63,322 nt of DNA from an uncultured Bacteroidales bacterium (GCA_900317155.1 ONFO01000018.1:1-63322); one strand, 5' to 3'; positions 31,638 through 42,155 are shown, counted from the stretch's first letter. Numbers and translations: made by a program. Notes: generated by a model from the sequence alone, not told the origin.

Positions 31638-33257
31638 TTATTCTCCAATCCTTACCCGCCGCAAATCCAACAGATTCGTGGGATTACTACCCATGTCCTT
31701 CACGCGCTTGTTCACAAAACGCAGCACCTCATCGTAGAACAGTACCACCACAGGTGCATCCTGCATCATCAGGCTATCCATCTCGGTGTAATATTTGGCG
31801 CGTTCTTGCAAGTCATTGCAGAGCAAGGCTTTGTCGTACAATTTGTCGAACTTGGGATTGGTGTAATGCGTGTAATTTGGCCCAGACGGAGCAAAGTTTG
31901 AGGTAGTAAATAAAGAAAGATAATTCTCTGCATCGGGATAATCGGCGACCCAAGAGGAGCGGAAGAAAGGCAAACTGCCGTTGTTTCTCATGCTGCGCAT
32001 CGTAGCGGGAGGCATCACCTCCATCTTGCACTGCAGACCGATTTGCTCCACCTGACTCTGAACGAACTTTCCAATGTCGGCATAATCGGCCACAGTGGTG
32101 AGTTGCAAAAGATGGCCTTGAAGATGGTTGTCGGCCACCAAACGCTGTGCGCGCTTCAAATCGTAACTATAGCCGATGGTACTGCTGTGCCCTGGCAATC
32201 CCACAGGAATCATGCCACCCGTACCAGGTTCACCGATGCCATTGCGCAAGTAACGCAGCATTTTCTCACGGTCGATGCAGAGGTTGACCGCCTGACGTAG
32301 TGCACGCGCACGATCAGGACCTAAAGGGTCGTTGGGGTCAATGAAGAAGGAGAAATACTCTGTGTTCAAGTAGGGCTCGGTAATCAGTTCGATTTTGTCC
32401 TCATACTTCTTGCGAAGATTGCCATCGTAGGTCAGCAACTCGTCCTTATAGCGTGCGTCGATGCCCGACATGAAGTCGAACTTGCCTTTGATGAACTCCA
32501 AGAAAGCCACCTGTTTGTCAATGAGGAAACTGACGGAGACAGCATCGATATAGGGCAGCCTCTCCCCTGCTGCGTCACGCTCGAAATAGTTGGGATTCTT
32601 GCGGAAGACGAGTTTCACGCCTTCTTTCCAATACTGGAACTTGAAAGGCCCCGTCCCCACGGGATGGCTACGGAAGTTGTCGCCGTAATACTCAACGGCT
32701 TCGTGAGGCACCACTGAGGCGTAGGTCATCGAAAGGATGCCAAAAAATGGCGGGAACGGCTTAGACAGCTCGATTTGGAAAGTCGTGTCATCCAAAGCCG
32801 CAAAGGCATAATGGTCATCATCGTGCTTAACAGATGAAAATATCCATAGCCCAGGCGAATTCAAGGTTTTATCCACCACGCGGTTGAAGGAATAGACGAA
32901 GTCATGGGCGGTGACGAAACGAGACTTGGCGGTCAGCTCGTCAAAGCACTTATCCTCATGAAACTGCACATCATCCCGCAAATGGAATGTATAACGCAAT
33001 CCATCCTCGCTGATGTCCCACGACTTGGCTACCATCGGGACCAGGTTCATCTTGTCGTCGAAAGCCACAAGGCTGTTGAACACTTGGTTGCATGCCCAAA
33101 TGTGTGGCAAGTCCTTGGCATAGATCGGGTCGAGGGTAAGGATGCCGGCGGATTCGTTGTACTTAAAGATGGCGAGGTTTTCGTCATCACCTTGTCGTCG
33201 GCCGCATCCTGCAGTCAGCACAAGCAACAAAACCAATCCCAGCAACCCTCTTCTCAT
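31638..33257 (-). CDS. Peptide-type substrate-binding lipoprotein (SBP_bac_5)
   Basis: About 539 aa from the ATG at 33257; a GTG at 33263, which overlaps the lon stop as GTGA, is an alternative start. The N-terminal signal ends in a lipobox (LTAGC), so it is a membrane-anchored lipoprotein. The body has the OppA/DppA family-5 pattern: LVAFDDKMNLVPMVAKSW, DGLRYTFHLRDDVQFH, GTGPFKFQYW and DARYKDELL. It should bind oligopeptides or a similar ligand. No permease or ATPase gene is nearby, so it is an orphan here. It sits directly after lon in the same direction. Confidence 0.88.
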   Translation of the reverse strand: MRRGLLGLVLLLVLTAGCGRRQGDDENLAIFKYNESAGILTLDPIYAKDLPHIWACNQVFNSLVAFDDKMNLVPMVAKSWDISEDGLRYTFHLRDDVQFHEDKCFDELTAKSRFVTAHDFVYSFNRVVDKTLNSPGLWIFSSVKHDDDHYAFAALDDTTFQIELSKPFPPFFGILSMTYASVVPHEAVEYYGDNFRSHPVGTGPFKFQYWKEGVKLVFRKNPNYFERDAAGERLPYIDAVSVSFLIDKQVAFLEFIKGKFDFMSGIDARYKDELLTYDGNLRKKYEDKIELITEPYLNTEYFSFFIDPNDPLGPDRARALRQAVNLCIDREKMLRYLRNGIGEPGTGGMIPVGLPGHSSTIGYSYDLKRAQRLVADNHLQGHLLQLTTVADYADIGKFVQSQVEQIGLQCKMEVMPPATMRSMRNNGSLPFFRSSWVADYPDAENYLSLFTTSNFAPSGPNYTHYTNPKFDKLYDKALLCNDLQERAKYYTEMDSLMMQDAPVVVLFYDEVLRFVNKRVKDMGSNPTNLLDLRRVRIGE

Positions 33258-33259
33258 TT

Positions 33260-35755
33260 TCACTTCACCTTAAAACCGATTACCTCGGGATGCAAGTTAT
33301 TCAGATACTTGTTGTAATCCAAGTCGTTCTTGTCTTGTTCCTTTTCCAAGGCAAGGTCGAGCACCTCCATCATGTTTTCCACATAGTGGAAATTCAGCCC
33401 TTCGATGTAGTCTTCCTTGATGTCCTTGATATCGTGTTCATTATCAATGGAAAGGATGAGGTCGGTGACGCCATTGCGCTTAGCGGCCAGCATCTTCTCC
33501 TTCACACCGCCCACGGGCAAAACTCTTCCACGTAGCGTGATTTCTCCCGTCATGGCCAACTGGCTTTTCACCTTGCGTTGGGTGAAGGCAGAAGTCAAAG
33601 CGGTGAGCATGGTGATACCTGCCGAGGGACCATCCTTGGGCGTGGCGCCTTCGGGGATGTGGACGTGCACGTTCCAAGCCTCAAACACATCTGGATTGAT
33701 GTTGAGTTGCGAGGCGTGTGCCTTGATGAACTCGTATGCGATAGTCGCGGATTCCTTCATCACCTCGCCGAGGTTGCCCGTCAGCGAGAGGTGTCCACCA
33801 CCACGGCTCAAACTGACCTCGATGGACAGTATCTCGCCACCCACTTGCGTCCAAGCCAAGCCTGTTGCCACACCCGGCATGGTGTGTTTCACCTCGTCTT
33901 CGTCGTGGTGCATGGGCACACCGAGCACCTTGCGCAAATCCTCTATGGTAATCTTTTTGTCAAAGGCTTCTTCGCTGACCACCTGTTTGGCGCGGTGGCG
34001 CATCATGTCGCCAATGCGGCGCTCCAGGTTACGCACGCCTGCCTCACGGGTGTAGTCGTCGATGATGTGCATCACGATGTCCTTCGGGAAGGTGATTTGC
34101 TTATTGTCGAGGCCGTGTTCCTTCATCTGCTTGGGAATGAGGTGACGCTTGGCGATTTCGTATTTCTCCTCGCGAAGGTAACCGCTCAAATCGATGATTT
34201 CCATACGGTCGCGCAAGGCGGGATGGATGGTCGCGAGGTTGTTGGCCGTGGCGATGAAGAGAATCTTCGAGAGGTCGTAGTCCAACTCGATGAAGTTGTC
34301 GTAAAAAGCATTATTCTGCTCAGGGTCAAGGATTTCGAGCAAGGCAGCCTGCGGGTCGCCATTGATGTTGTTGCCGCTCACCTTATCAATTTCGTCAAGA
34401 ACGAAAACTGGGTTACTCGACTTTACCTTGCGCAGGTTTTGGATGATACGGCCAGGCATGGCACCGATGTAGGTTTTACGGTGACCACGTAATTCGGATT
34501 CGTCGCGAACACCGCCCAATGACATTCTGACATATTTTCGGTTCAAAGCCCTTGCGATGGACTTGCCCAAAGAGGTCTTACCCACACCAGGAGGTCCGAC
34601 AAGACATAAAATAGGTGATTTCATGTCGTTGCGCAGCTTCAGCACGGCGAGATGCTCCACGATACGGTCTTTCACCTTGTCCAAGCCATAGTGGTCGGCA
34701 TCAAGAATGCGCTGGGCACGTTTCAGGTCGAAGTTATCCTTGGTATACTCCTCCCAAGGCAGGTCAACGAGGTATTGCAAATAGTTCAATTGGATGCCGT
34801 ATTCCGCTGCCTGCGGATGGGTGCGCTCCAGTTTCTTCAATTCCCTATCGAACACCTCAGCCACTTCCTTCGACCATTTCTTCTTCGCCGCCTTTTCCGT
34901 TAACTCCTTGACATCCTGCTCGTTGGGACTACCACCCAATTCCTCTTGAATCGTACGAAGCTGTTGGTTGAGGTAATACTCACGCTGCTGCTTGTCCATG
35001 TCGACGCGAACCTTGCTTTGGATCTGTTGCTTCAGTTCCAGCATCTGCTGCTCGTCGGTCAGCACGGCCAACAGGTCGGAAGCCATCTGGTTGAGGTTAC
35101 GCGCCTCCAAAAGTCCTTGACGGACAGGCATATCGGCCTCCACATTGCTGGCCACGAAATTCAGCAGAAACACGGGGTCGTCGATGTTTTTGATGGCAAA
35201 GCCCGCTTCTTGCGACAGGTTGCGCGAGCGAGCGATGACTTGAATGGCCAGCTCCCTCACGGATTGTATCAAAGCATTGAACTTACGCGAGTTAGGAATA
35301 TCCACTGAAGCCGCGTATGGAATCACTGTAGCTTTAATATAAGGTTCAACCTGGGTCGGTTCCACCACTTCAAAACGGCGTTTGCCCTGAATAATGACCG
35401 TGACATTGCCGTCAGGCATCTCAAAGGTCTTGAGGATTTGCGCCGAGGTACCCACCTTATACAAGTCGTCGAGCATCGGTTCCTCCACGTTCGCGTCCTT
35501 CTGCGCAATGACACCGATGGACTTGCGTTTGCGGTTGTATTCTTTAACCAATTGAATGGACTTGTCGCGTCCCACGGTAATAGGGATGACCACGCCAGGA
35601 TAAAGCACCGAGTTGCGCAAAGGCAAAATGGGCAGTTCTTCCGGCACTTCCTCTTCCTGAGAAAGGCGTCCTTCCTCAATGGTCAACACGGGAATGAACT
35701 CGGGATTGGAGTCCATCATATCTGAAAACAATTCGGGTTCAACTTTATAACTCAT
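33260..35755 (-). CDS. lon: ATP-dependent protease La
   Basis: 831 aa, typical length. The N-terminal LAN domain ([21 protein letters not shown]) is followed by the AAA+ module, with Walker [10 protein letters not shown] (near 386) and [10 protein letters not shown], and the Lon protease domain with catalytic Ser in DGPSAGITM (near 711) and Lys in [10 protein letters not shown] (near 754). It degrades misfolded and regulatory proteins in the cytoplasm. The promoter box (TATCTTTG complement, 35826-35833) gives a ~65-nt leader; there is no HAIR/CIRCE operator visible. Downstream lies the solute-binding lipoprotein gene. Confidence 0.97.
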   Translation of the reverse strand: MSYKVEPELFSDMMDSNPEFIPVLTIEEGRLSQEEEVPEELPILPLRNSVLYPGVVIPITVGRDKSIQLVKEYNRKRKSIGVIAQKDANVEEPMLDDLYKVGTSAQILKTFEMPDGNVTVIIQGKRRFEVVEPTQVEPYIKATVIPYAASVDIPNSRKFNALIQSVRELAIQVIARSRNLSQEAGFAIKNIDDPVFLLNFVASNVEADMPVRQGLLEARNLNQMASDLLAVLTDEQQMLELKQQIQSKVRVDMDKQQREYYLNQQLRTIQEELGGSPNEQDVKELTEKAAKKKWSKEVAEVFDRELKKLERTHPQAAEYGIQLNYLQYLVDLPWEEYTKDNFDLKRAQRILDADHYGLDKVKDRIVEHLAVLKLRNDMKSPILCLVGPPGVGKTSLGKSIARALNRKYVRMSLGGVRDESELRGHRKTYIGAMPGRIIQNLRKVKSSNPVFVLDEIDKVSGNNINGDPQAALLEILDPEQNNAFYDNFIELDYDLSKILFIATANNLATIHPALRDRMEIIDLSGYLREEKYEIAKRHLIPKQMKEHGLDNKQITFPKDIVMHIIDDYTREAGVRNLERRIGDMMRHRAKQVVSEEAFDKKITIEDLRKVLGVPMHHDEDEVKHTMPGVATGLAWTQVGGEILSIEVSLSRGGGHLSLTGNLGEVMKESATIAYEFIKAHASQLNINPDVFEAWNVHVHIPEGATPKDGPSAGITMLTALTSAFTQRKVKSQLAMTGEITLRGRVLPVGGVKEKMLAAKRNGVTDLILSIDNEHDIKDIKEDYIEGLNFHYVENMMEVLDLALEKEQDKNDLDYNKYLNNLHPEVIGFKVK

Positions 35756-35825
35756 AAAACAGTTTTTGCATTAGGCGACAAAATGTCAGTCGGTCGCCGT
35801 TTCATACCTTATTATATATGTGGCG

Positions 35826-35833
35826 CAAAGATA
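35826..35833 (-). promoter_or_regulatory. lon promoter -7 box
   Basis: TATCTTTG on the minus strand, 70 bp upstream of the lon start codon. Confidence 0.6.
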
Positions 35834-35851
35834 CGACAATAATAATGCCAA

Positions 35852-35888
35852 GGCAAAAAAAAAGCCCTCGCGACTGGCAAGAGCTTCA
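35852..35888 (-). terminator. Terminator after rpmE2
   Basis: On the minus strand AAGCTCTTGC pairs with GCGAGGGCTT (two wobbles) around a 5-nt loop, followed by nine T. Confidence 0.85.
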
Positions 35889-35908
35889 TTCTTTTGATAT
35901 GGTTCAAC

Positions 35909-36178
35909 TTACTTGGCTTCCTTCTTCTCGAAGAACTTCTTGTACTTGTTGTTGAACTTATCAACACGACCGGCGCTGTCGACGAGCTTCATCTTACCCG
36001 TGTAGAAGGGGTGTGATGCGCTGGAGATTTCGAGCTTCACCAGAGGATATTCGTTGCCGTCTTCCCACTTGATGGTTTCCTTAGTGTTGATGGTCGAGCG
36101 CGACATGAAGGTCACATCATTCGACATATCTTTGAAAACAACCAGTCGATAATTCTTGGGGTGAATGTCTTTTTTCAT
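35909..36178 (-). CDS. rpmE2: 50S ribosomal protein L31 type B
   Basis: 89 aa from the ATG at 36178; the frame is open further upstream, but the promoter box at 36207-36214 and the conserved start [21 protein letters not shown] fix the start. The SYP-like core [13 protein letters not shown] and [30 protein letters not shown] are family signatures. The zinc-binding cysteines of type A L31 are absent, as in the zinc-independent B form. Single-gene unit with promoter (TACTTTTG complement) and terminator. Confidence 0.96.
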   Translation of the reverse strand: MKKDIHPKNYRLVVFKDMSNDVTFMSRSTINTKETIKWEDGNEYPLVKLEISSASHPFYTGKMKLVDSAGRVDKFNNKYKKFFEKKEAK

Positions 36179-36206
36179 CGCTTTCTTTCCTTTAATTTTG
36201 AGTGTG

Positions 36207-36214
36207 CAAAAGTA
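36207..36214 (-). promoter_or_regulatory. rpmE2 promoter -7 box
   Basis: TACTTTTG on the minus strand followed by C, 28 bp before the rpmE2 start. Confidence 0.65.
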
Positions 36215-36282
36215 CAACAATTTATTGGAATGGCAATCGTTTTCGGGATTTTTTTTTACACAATGAGACAACTTTCTATTTA

Positions 36283-37011
36283 TCAATGCTTTACATTTAT
36301 CTTTCCATTTAAAGAGCACACCGCCCGGACAGGAAGACCAGAAGCCCTGCCGAAGTCATCGTACAGGTCGCAGTCGTCAAAGCTGATGATAAATTGGAAG
36401 CCCTTGGCAACGTCAGGAGCGCTCTTATGGAGCGTGCGCGACCAATAAGCGCCTACATCACCAGCATTGCGGGATTCATCGTCATAGCGGCTGCTTGCAG
36501 CAGGCAAGAAGATACTGTTGCCATTGCGTCCGGTGAACAGACAACCGTTCACTCCGTTTCTTGTCGTCCAAGTATGGCTGCATTTCGACAGCAGTTCGAC
36601 CCAGTTTTCGTAGGTCGGGGTACGCCAGCCCTCCCCCCAATGTGCTGTAGCAGCATCATCGTCCGGCAGCAAGGCATCCAAATTGTCGGTGAAGCCATTA
36701 AAGCCGAAATCAGATTGGGCACAATACTTCGTAAGTTGGTTGTAGTCGCCATTGCAGTAACCATAGGTGCTCCAGTTGTAGGCGTCTTTGGATTGGGTTT
36801 CGCCCCAAGCAAAATAGTCGCCATATTCTTCGGGGGTTTCTGCTCCCACGTTACAAGTCGCCCACAACGTGCCGCTCGGCAGGCCCAGGTCGACGTAATC
36901 GTGGCCTTTGTATGCACCGTTGCCGCCATTGTGTTTTGTACAGCCTGCTGCTACAAAGCACACCATTACTGCTAACATAATAGTCATTATGGACTTAGAG
37001 AATCTTTTCAT
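36283..37011 (-). CDS. FISUMP-domain lipoprotein
   Basis: 242 aa. A lipoprotein signal ends at VAAGC (Cys24). The mature part (from ~35) starts [33 protein letters not shown] in the family order and carries GWRTPT, IFLPAA and YWS, the Fibrobacter succinogenes major paralogous (FISUMP) domain, a C-type-lectin-like fold. Such proteins are surface-exposed or periplasmic and presumably bind something, but no ligand is known. The promoter box TATTTTTG complement is at 37057-37064. The C-terminal domain of the large protein at 57795 is of related type. Confidence 0.9.
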   Translation of the reverse strand: MKRFSKSIMTIMLAVMVCFVAAGCTKHNGGNGAYKGHDYVDLGLPSGTLWATCNVGAETPEEYGDYFAWGETQSKDAYNWSTYGYCNGDYNQLTKYCAQSDFGFNGFTDNLDALLPDDDAATAHWGEGWRTPTYENWVELLSKCSHTWTTRNGVNGCLFTGRNGNSIFLPAASSRYDDESRNAGDVGAYWSRTLHKSAPDVAKGFQFIISFDDCDLYDDFGRASGLPVRAVCSLNGKINVKH

Positions 37012-37056
37012 ATAGATTTAGGTTTTGTAGATTAAGATTTTGAGAATTTCAAACTG

Positions 37057-37064
37057 CAAAAATA
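37057..37064 (-). promoter_or_regulatory. FISUMP lipoprotein promoter -7 box
   Basis: TATTTTTG on the minus strand followed by C, 45 bp before the start codon. The rest of 37012-37181 holds no gene. Confidence 0.55.
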
Positions 37065-37181
37065 AATAATTGTTTCTAATTATTCCGATATTGATTTGGG
37101 TTGACGTTAGAATTGTGGAGGCATCAGGTTTTTGGGGCACGTCGGGTGCGTCTCTACTTGTTTTCAGGTGATTGAAGTCAT

Positions 37182-38402
37182 TTACAAATACTCCGCCCAG
37201 CGTGCCTGGAGTTTCTCTTCGGCCACTTCGATGCTGTCTTTCAGGTGTTTGCCGTAGGAACGGTAATACACCAGCCAAGCTGTGAAAGCATAAAATGCAG
37301 TCTGTATCCAAAGACCGATCAGTTCGGGACGCACATCGCGAAGCAAGGCACCCGTGTTGTTGATTTTCACGAAGCCGTTGATGCCGAAGGTCGAGGGGAA
37401 AAGCCAGGAGACTACTTTCCAGAAATGTGGAATGGAGCACGACGGCCACGAAATGCCAGAGATGAACAACAGCGGCACCGAGACGAAGACGAACATGATG
37501 ATGAACACCTCACGGTTGTGCGCGATGCCCGAAAGGGTCAGACTGAAGAAGATGCAAGCCAACAGATACGGGAACAGGAAGGCCACCATATCTTGCCACT
37601 GTCCAATCTGAATCAGGTGGAACAGGCGTGGTACTACACAAAAGACGTATGCCGCAACGACCGCATAGAGGGCGAAGAAGGTCAAGGCCTTGCCTAACAG
37701 CATCTCGGCCGGGGTCTTGTCCAACACATGCGGTTCAAGGATGCCACGGCGTTTCTTCTCGCGCTCCTCGCCCGCCATCATGCCAACGCCCAACACCATC
37801 GTCTGCTGGATCAGCAGCACCAAGACAGCGGGAATCAGGAAGGTGGCGAAGCCGCTCTGCGTGTTGAACATCGGAACATACTCATATTCAATGGGATGGT
37901 TGAAGGTAGAGACCTGCTTGTCGGTCGCGCCCACCAACCGCTGCGCTTTGATGTCCTTGTTCATCGCCAGGGAGACCTCCGTACACGAGGACAATACCGC
38001 CTTGTAATACAGCATGCTGCCCATGTCGGAATACAGTTCCACTACGGCTTGTTGTCCGCTCATCAGGGCGTTGTCAAACTCGGAGGGAATATAAATCAGG
38101 CAATAGGCCTTGTGCTTATGCACCAGGTTGACAGCCTCTTGCATATCTGCGCAATGCCCAACGATGTCCACATCGGGTGAAGCATCCACCTTGCGCAGAA
38201 ATTCACGGCTGGTAGCGGAATTGGCATTGTCGACCGCCACCGTCGCGACTTCGCGAACCGTCTCATTGCTATACAGATAAGCGTAAAGCAAAGGATAAAG
38301 CAAGGGCACGATGAAGAAAAACACGATGACGCCTTCATCGAAAATCGAGTTGTGGAGTTCCTCGCGGAAAACCTCCAATATGTTATGCAACCATTTCATC
38401 AT
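37182..38402 (-). CDS. ABC-2-type transporter permease (second)
   Basis: About 406 aa from the ATG at 38402, which overlaps the stop of the preceding permease gene (ATGA). One N-terminal transmembrane helix (VIVFFFIVPLLYPLLYAYLY), a large periplasmic domain to ~185, then five more helices with the ABC-2 permease pattern (MVLGVGMMAGEEREKKRRGIL). It is homologous to YhhJ/YbhR-type permeases of drug or envelope-component exporters. It ends the four-gene efflux operon. No ATP-binding subunit is encoded in the operon. Confidence 0.88.
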   Translation of the reverse strand: MMKWLHNILEVFREELHNSIFDEGVIVFFFIVPLLYPLLYAYLYSNETVREVATVAVDNANSATSREFLRKVDASPDVDIVGHCADMQEAVNLVHKHKAYCLIYIPSEFDNALMSGQQAVVELYSDMGSMLYYKAVLSSCTEVSLAMNKDIKAQRLVGATDKQVSTFNHPIEYEYVPMFNTQSGFATFLIPAVLVLLIQQTMVLGVGMMAGEEREKKRRGILEPHVLDKTPAEMLLGKALTFFALYAVVAAYVFCVVPRLFHLIQIGQWQDMVAFLFPYLLACIFFSLTLSGIAHNREVFIIMFVFVSVPLLFISGISWPSCSIPHFWKVVSWLFPSTFGINGFVKINNTGALLRDVRPELIGLWIQTAFYAFTAWLVYYRSYGKHLKDSIEVAEEKLQARWAEYL

Positions 38403-39580
38403 CTTGTATATTGATATTCCAACAAACACTTTTTCAACCGATTAGGCAGCAATAACGGCAAGGCCATGAAAGCCAGCAACGCCGCGAAGTTGGCCCATGA
38501 GCAATACAACGGCAAGTCATTCAATGCCTGATCCACATAGGTCAGGTAATAATACCTGAGCGGGAAAAGATACGAAAGCGCCCTCAGCGGTGCCGGAAAC
38601 GCAATCTGCGGGAAAGAAAAGCCCGAAATCGGGAAGGACAGCACGCCCCATAAGGTGGCAATACTCAAGGCCCAACGCAGTGAAGGCAACAGCTCACACA
38701 AGAACACACCGAAGGCTTGAGACACCAAGATGAGCAGCAAGGCGTTCAAGGCCATGGGCCAGAGACCGCACTTCAGCGGGAAGTCCCAATAGGCATACAG
38801 GACGACCATATACGCCGCGCCCATCACGATCCAAACAACCAACTGAGGCAACAACTTACCAGCCAAAGCCCTGTAGATATTGCCATTAGCCATCTCCATC
38901 CAGTGTTTCGAGGCACCTTCCTTGACTTCGCTGTGGATGGAGTAAATCGTCACTTGGAAGATGAGCAGCATCAGCATGGCGGGCAGCAGGATATTCGAAA
39001 GGTAAATCGAATAGTTCAGCCCCGGGTTGCCGATGGCATGCATCTCCATCTTGATGGGTTGCAAGACGCCCATCACCTGATCGTCGGCATAGCCTTTGGC
39101 ATACAAGGTTTCACGTGCGATGGCACCTGAAGCCAGCTCGGCCATCGTTTTCATGTCGCGATACTCCAAGGATGCCGCCACCAGATAGGACGGATTGGTA
39201 TAGAACGACACCTCAGGCTGTTTGCTCGACAATGCCAGTTCCGTCGTGCCTTTCGGGATGTAATAGAAGGCGTAAATCTTGCCCTGCTGCATCGCCTCGC
39301 GGGCTTCGCCGAAGTTGGCGTATTGCTCCACAATCTCCGACTGCTGAAAAGCGTCCAAGTTGCGCAGCACCTGCCTTGTGACGGCCGTATTGTCCTCATC
39401 AACCACCCCGATGGGGATGTCCATGGGAAGCCCCTGCCCCATCAGCGTCGTGAAGAAGAGGTAGCCCACCAAGGGCGCGACGACCATGCAGAAGACATAC
39501 ACAGGCTGCGACAGCATCCTGAGCACTTCACGCCGCATCACACGCATCAAGGCACTCCTGTTTTCATCATTCGGGTTCAT
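38399..39580 (-). CDS. ABC-2-type transporter permease (first)
   Basis: 393 aa with the same layout as the next permease: one N-terminal helix (VYVFCMVVAPLVGYLFFTTLM), a periplasmic domain, then about five helices. It overlaps the HlyD-like gene by 4 bp and the next permease by 4 bp, so the three are translationally coupled. The two permeases probably form a heterodimer in the inner membrane. Confidence 0.88.
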   Translation of the reverse strand: MNPNDENRSALMRVMRREVLRMLSQPVYVFCMVVAPLVGYLFFTTLMGQGLPMDIPIGVVDEDNTAVTRQVLRNLDAFQQSEIVEQYANFGEAREAMQQGKIYAFYYIPKGTTELALSSKQPEVSFYTNPSYLVAASLEYRDMKTMAELASGAIARETLYAKGYADDQVMGVLQPIKMEMHAIGNPGLNYSIYLSNILLPAMLMLLIFQVTIYSIHSEVKEGASKHWMEMANGNIYRALAGKLLPQLVVWIVMGAAYMVVLYAYWDFPLKCGLWPMALNALLLILVSQAFGVFLCELLPSLRWALSIATLWGVLSFPISGFSFPQIAFPAPLRALSYLFPLRYYYLTYVDQALNDLPLYCSWANFAALLAFMALPLLLPNRLKKCLLEYQYTR

Positions 39581-40584
39581 TTTCTTCTATGCTCCCTTTT
39601 CACCACCACGCTCATGCCCGGACGCACCTCATTCGACACTGAAACCGGTGTGGCACGCACTTCAAAGGTCTTGAGGTCGTATTGCCCCGTTTCCTTGGTG
39701 GCTTTCCAAGCGGCATAGTCGCCAAGGTCTTTCATATAACTGACCTTCAGCCTGATGTCCTTTTCGATGGCAGGCACATACCCGTCGAACTCCGTGCCGA
39801 TGCTGAAGTCTTTCAGACAGTCCTCACGCACGTTGAAGGTCACCCATTGCTCGTCCATCATGGCGATGTTCATGATCGGTGCGCCCGTTCCCACCAGTTC
39901 ACCAATATGCGGGAAAATCTCCGTCACCTCGCCGTCGGAGTAGGCCGTCAGCACGGTTTCATTGATGTAGGAATTGACTTCCGCCACCACACCTTGCGCC
40001 TGCAACACCTGGGCGGCAGCCATCTCCTTGTCCTCTTTTTGCGCGCCAGCCAGGGCAAGATTATACTGCGACCTGGCCGCTTTCTCGGTGGCAATGGCGG
40101 CATCACGCTGGGCCTTCACCTCATCGTATTTCTGCTCACTCACCACACCATCCTTATACAAGTTGCTGATACGGTTAAACGACTTCTCTGCGATCTCGAC
40201 GCCCACCTGCGACTTCTGCCACATCTCGTAGGCACCTTCAATCTGCTGCGAACGCGCACCATGCTGTGCCTTGGCGCTTTGGGCAATGGCCGCTTGTTCT
40301 ACGGCCTCGGCCTGCGCCTTTTTGGCCTCAACTTCGGGTGCTTCGAGGACAGCCAATGTGTCGCCCTTGCGGACCACCTGCCCTTCCTGCACCTTGAATT
40401 CGAGGATACGACCAGGCACCTTGCTTGACACGCGATATTCCGTCACCTCTGCCTGACCTTGCATGTATTCCGTTTCCTTGTGGAAGGTGAGAATGCCAAT
40501 GATGCAAACCACCGCAATCACCCCACCCAGCACGCCCAGTGCAAGGTAGGTGTTCATTCTTTGTTCTTTTAATGTTGTGGACAT
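39577..40584 (-). CDS. HlyD-family membrane fusion protein
   Basis: 335 aa. One N-terminal membrane anchor (YLALGVLGGVIAVVCIIGIL), then half a biotinyl-lipoyl domain (GRILEFKVQEGQVVRKGDTLAVL), an alpha-helical hairpin (~95-195) rich in Ala/Gln/Lys, and the second lipoyl half (VLTAYSDGEVTEIFPHIGELV). It joins the inner-membrane permeases to the TolC-like channel. It lies 53 bp after the TolC gene and overlaps the permease gene. Confidence 0.93.
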   Translation of the reverse strand: MSTTLKEQRMNTYLALGVLGGVIAVVCIIGILTFHKETEYMQGQAEVTEYRVSSKVPGRILEFKVQEGQVVRKGDTLAVLEAPEVEAKKAQAEAVEQAAIAQSAKAQHGARSQQIEGAYEMWQKSQVGVEIAEKSFNRISNLYKDGVVSEQKYDEVKAQRDAAIATEKAARSQYNLALAGAQKEDKEMAAAQVLQAQGVVAEVNSYINETVLTAYSDGEVTEIFPHIGELVGTGAPIMNIAMMDEQWVTFNVREDCLKDFSIGTEFDGYVPAIEKDIRLKVSYMKDLGDYAAWKATKETGQYDLKTFEVRATPVSVSNEVRPGMSVVVKREHRRK

Positions 40585-40599
40585 GATATTGGATTATTT

Positions 40600-40630
40600 A
40601 ATATTCAAAATTCAAAATTCAAGATTCGAG
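40600..40630 (-). repeat. ATTCAAAATTCAA leader repeat before HlyD gene
   Basis: Short ATTCAAAATTCAAAATTCAAG words repeat in the gap between the TolC and HlyD genes. Confidence 0.5.
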
Positions 40631-40637
40631 ATTGTGA

Positions 40638-42155
40638 TCATTTCAACACGCCAACGGCCTTGCGGAGGTTGACGCCAGCCATGATGCAGTCGATTTTGGC
40701 ATCAATGTATTCCGAATGGGCTTGCAGCCATGCGGTCTGGGCCAGATTCAGCACCGACGACTCCACAACACCTTCGCGAAAGCCCGCATTGGCCATACGC
40801 AGGTTCTCGTCGGCATCATTCAGTTTTTCTTGGGTTTGTTTCAGGCGCGAGTCGGCTTCTGAAAGTTGAGTCTCACACTGACGCACCTGAAGCATGATCA
40901 TCTCCTTGGTATCGTCATAGTTGTACTGCTGGATCTTCGCCTCGGCCTTGGCCATACGGGTCTTATTGTAACCCTCACCCCAATGGAAAATCGGAATCTT
41001 GGCCATCACACCGAAGTTCCACATGCCGCCAAACTCGTTTTGGAAACCATTGAAGCACGAGGGATTGCTAACGACATAATTGCCGAAGGCCCCGATGGTG
41101 GGCAGGTAATCGGCGCGGGTGACCCACACCTTCTTCGCGTAGATATCGTTGGCTAGGCTGAGACATTTCAGCTCAGGACGGTTGGCTTCAATGTCGCTCT
41201 CCGAATAATAAGGCCTGTTGTTGGTCAGCAAAACGTCGTCAAGTTTCTCATCGGCCATCGCAATATTGGAATCCAAAGGCAGGCCGCAGATCTGGCAAAG
41301 CAGCATCTTGGAAAGCGCCAAGCCGTTCTGTGCTTTCAGCAATGCCGTTTCCGCCTCGTTCAGTTTCACCTTCACGGCCAATTGGTCAGAGTTGGTGGAC
41401 ACACCCGCCGCGACCAACTTCTCGACATCAGAGTTCAAGGTGCGAAGCGATTCCGTGTAGCTCTCGGCCAGTTTCAGCTTGTTAGCGATGGATACGATTT
41501 GCCAATAGGCCTTGTCCGTGGTGACGATGACTTCCTGCTGCTGCATGTCGAGCTTCGACTCGGCGAGAGATTCCAAGTCTTTCGTGATCAGATTATAGGC
41601 CACAATCTTTCCGCCCGCAAAAATCGGTTGCTGTACAGTGACCATCCCTGCGTAAACATTCTTCGTGTCAATCTTGAACGCATCCGAAACCTGCTCGCCG
41701 ATTTGGTTCAAGGCATCCTCGACATTCAAGCCCATCAGATCGGAAACTATCTTATTAATCGTCGGGTCGTGTTGGAGCAAAGTCCATGCAACCAAAGCCG
41801 CCGGGTCGTTCTGATACACCTGCAGCAACTCTTGACGGTAGGCATCGATTTCAGCCTGTGCCGTGGTGCCGATGCTGCCAAGCGTGGCCATGTTTTCGTC
41901 GCTCAACAACTGGAAACTCTTATTGTTGTGCATGTAAGTACCCGTCGCCGAGACCTTAGGGAGGTAATTGGCATACGAGGAATACATCTCGTAGCGCGAC
42001 TTGTTGACTTCCTCTTCGGCCACTTTCACTTTCTTGTTATTCTCCAACGCCAGGCGATGGCATTCATCCAAGGTGAGCACCCGCTGTGCTCCTGCCGTCA
42101 GGGACATACCGCAGAGCGCTAACAGCAACATCATGTTTTTCAATCTTTTAGTCAT
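40638..42155 (-). CDS. TolC-family outer-membrane efflux protein
   Basis: 505 aa. Signal peptide MTKRLKNMMLLLALCGMSLTAGAQ, then two OEP repeats: LTLDECHRLALENNKKVKVAEEEVNKSRYEM at the start and RPELKCLSLANDIYAKKVWVTRADYLPTIGAFGNYVV in the second half (each shown in parts in the protein), both with coiled-coil helices. It forms the outer-membrane channel of the efflux system. First gene of the TolC-HlyD-permease-permease operon; a weak -7 box (TTTCTTTG) lies near 42180. The AraC gene is divergent. Confidence 0.93.
   Translation of the reverse strand: MTKRLKNMMLLLALCGMSLTAGAQRVLTLDECHRLALENNKKVKVAEEEVNKSRYEMYSSYANYLPKVSATGTYMHNNKSFQLLSDENMATLGSIGTTAQAEIDAYRQELLQVYQNDPAALVAWTLLQHDPTINKIVSDLMGLNVEDALNQIGEQVSDAFKIDTKNVYAGMVTVQQPIFAGGKIVAYNLITKDLESLAESKLDMQQQEVIVTTDKAYWQIVSIANKLKLAESYTESLRTLNSDVEKLVAAGVSTNSDQLAVKVKLNEAETALLKAQNGLALSKMLLCQICGLPLDSNIAMADEKLDDVLLTNNRPYYSESDIEANRPELKCLSLANDIYAKKVWVTRADYLPTIGAFGNYVVSNPSCFNGFQNEFGGMWNFGVMAKIPIFHWGEGYNKTRMAKAEAKIQQYNYDDTKEMIMLQVRQCETQLSEADSRLKQTQEKLNDADENLRMANAGFREGVVESSVLNLAQTAWLQAHSEYIDAKIDCIMAGVNLRKAVGVLK

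Noticed and set aside
33578-34492. 304-residue open frame opposite lon
   Set aside because: Shadow; lon motifs continue through the region on the other strand.
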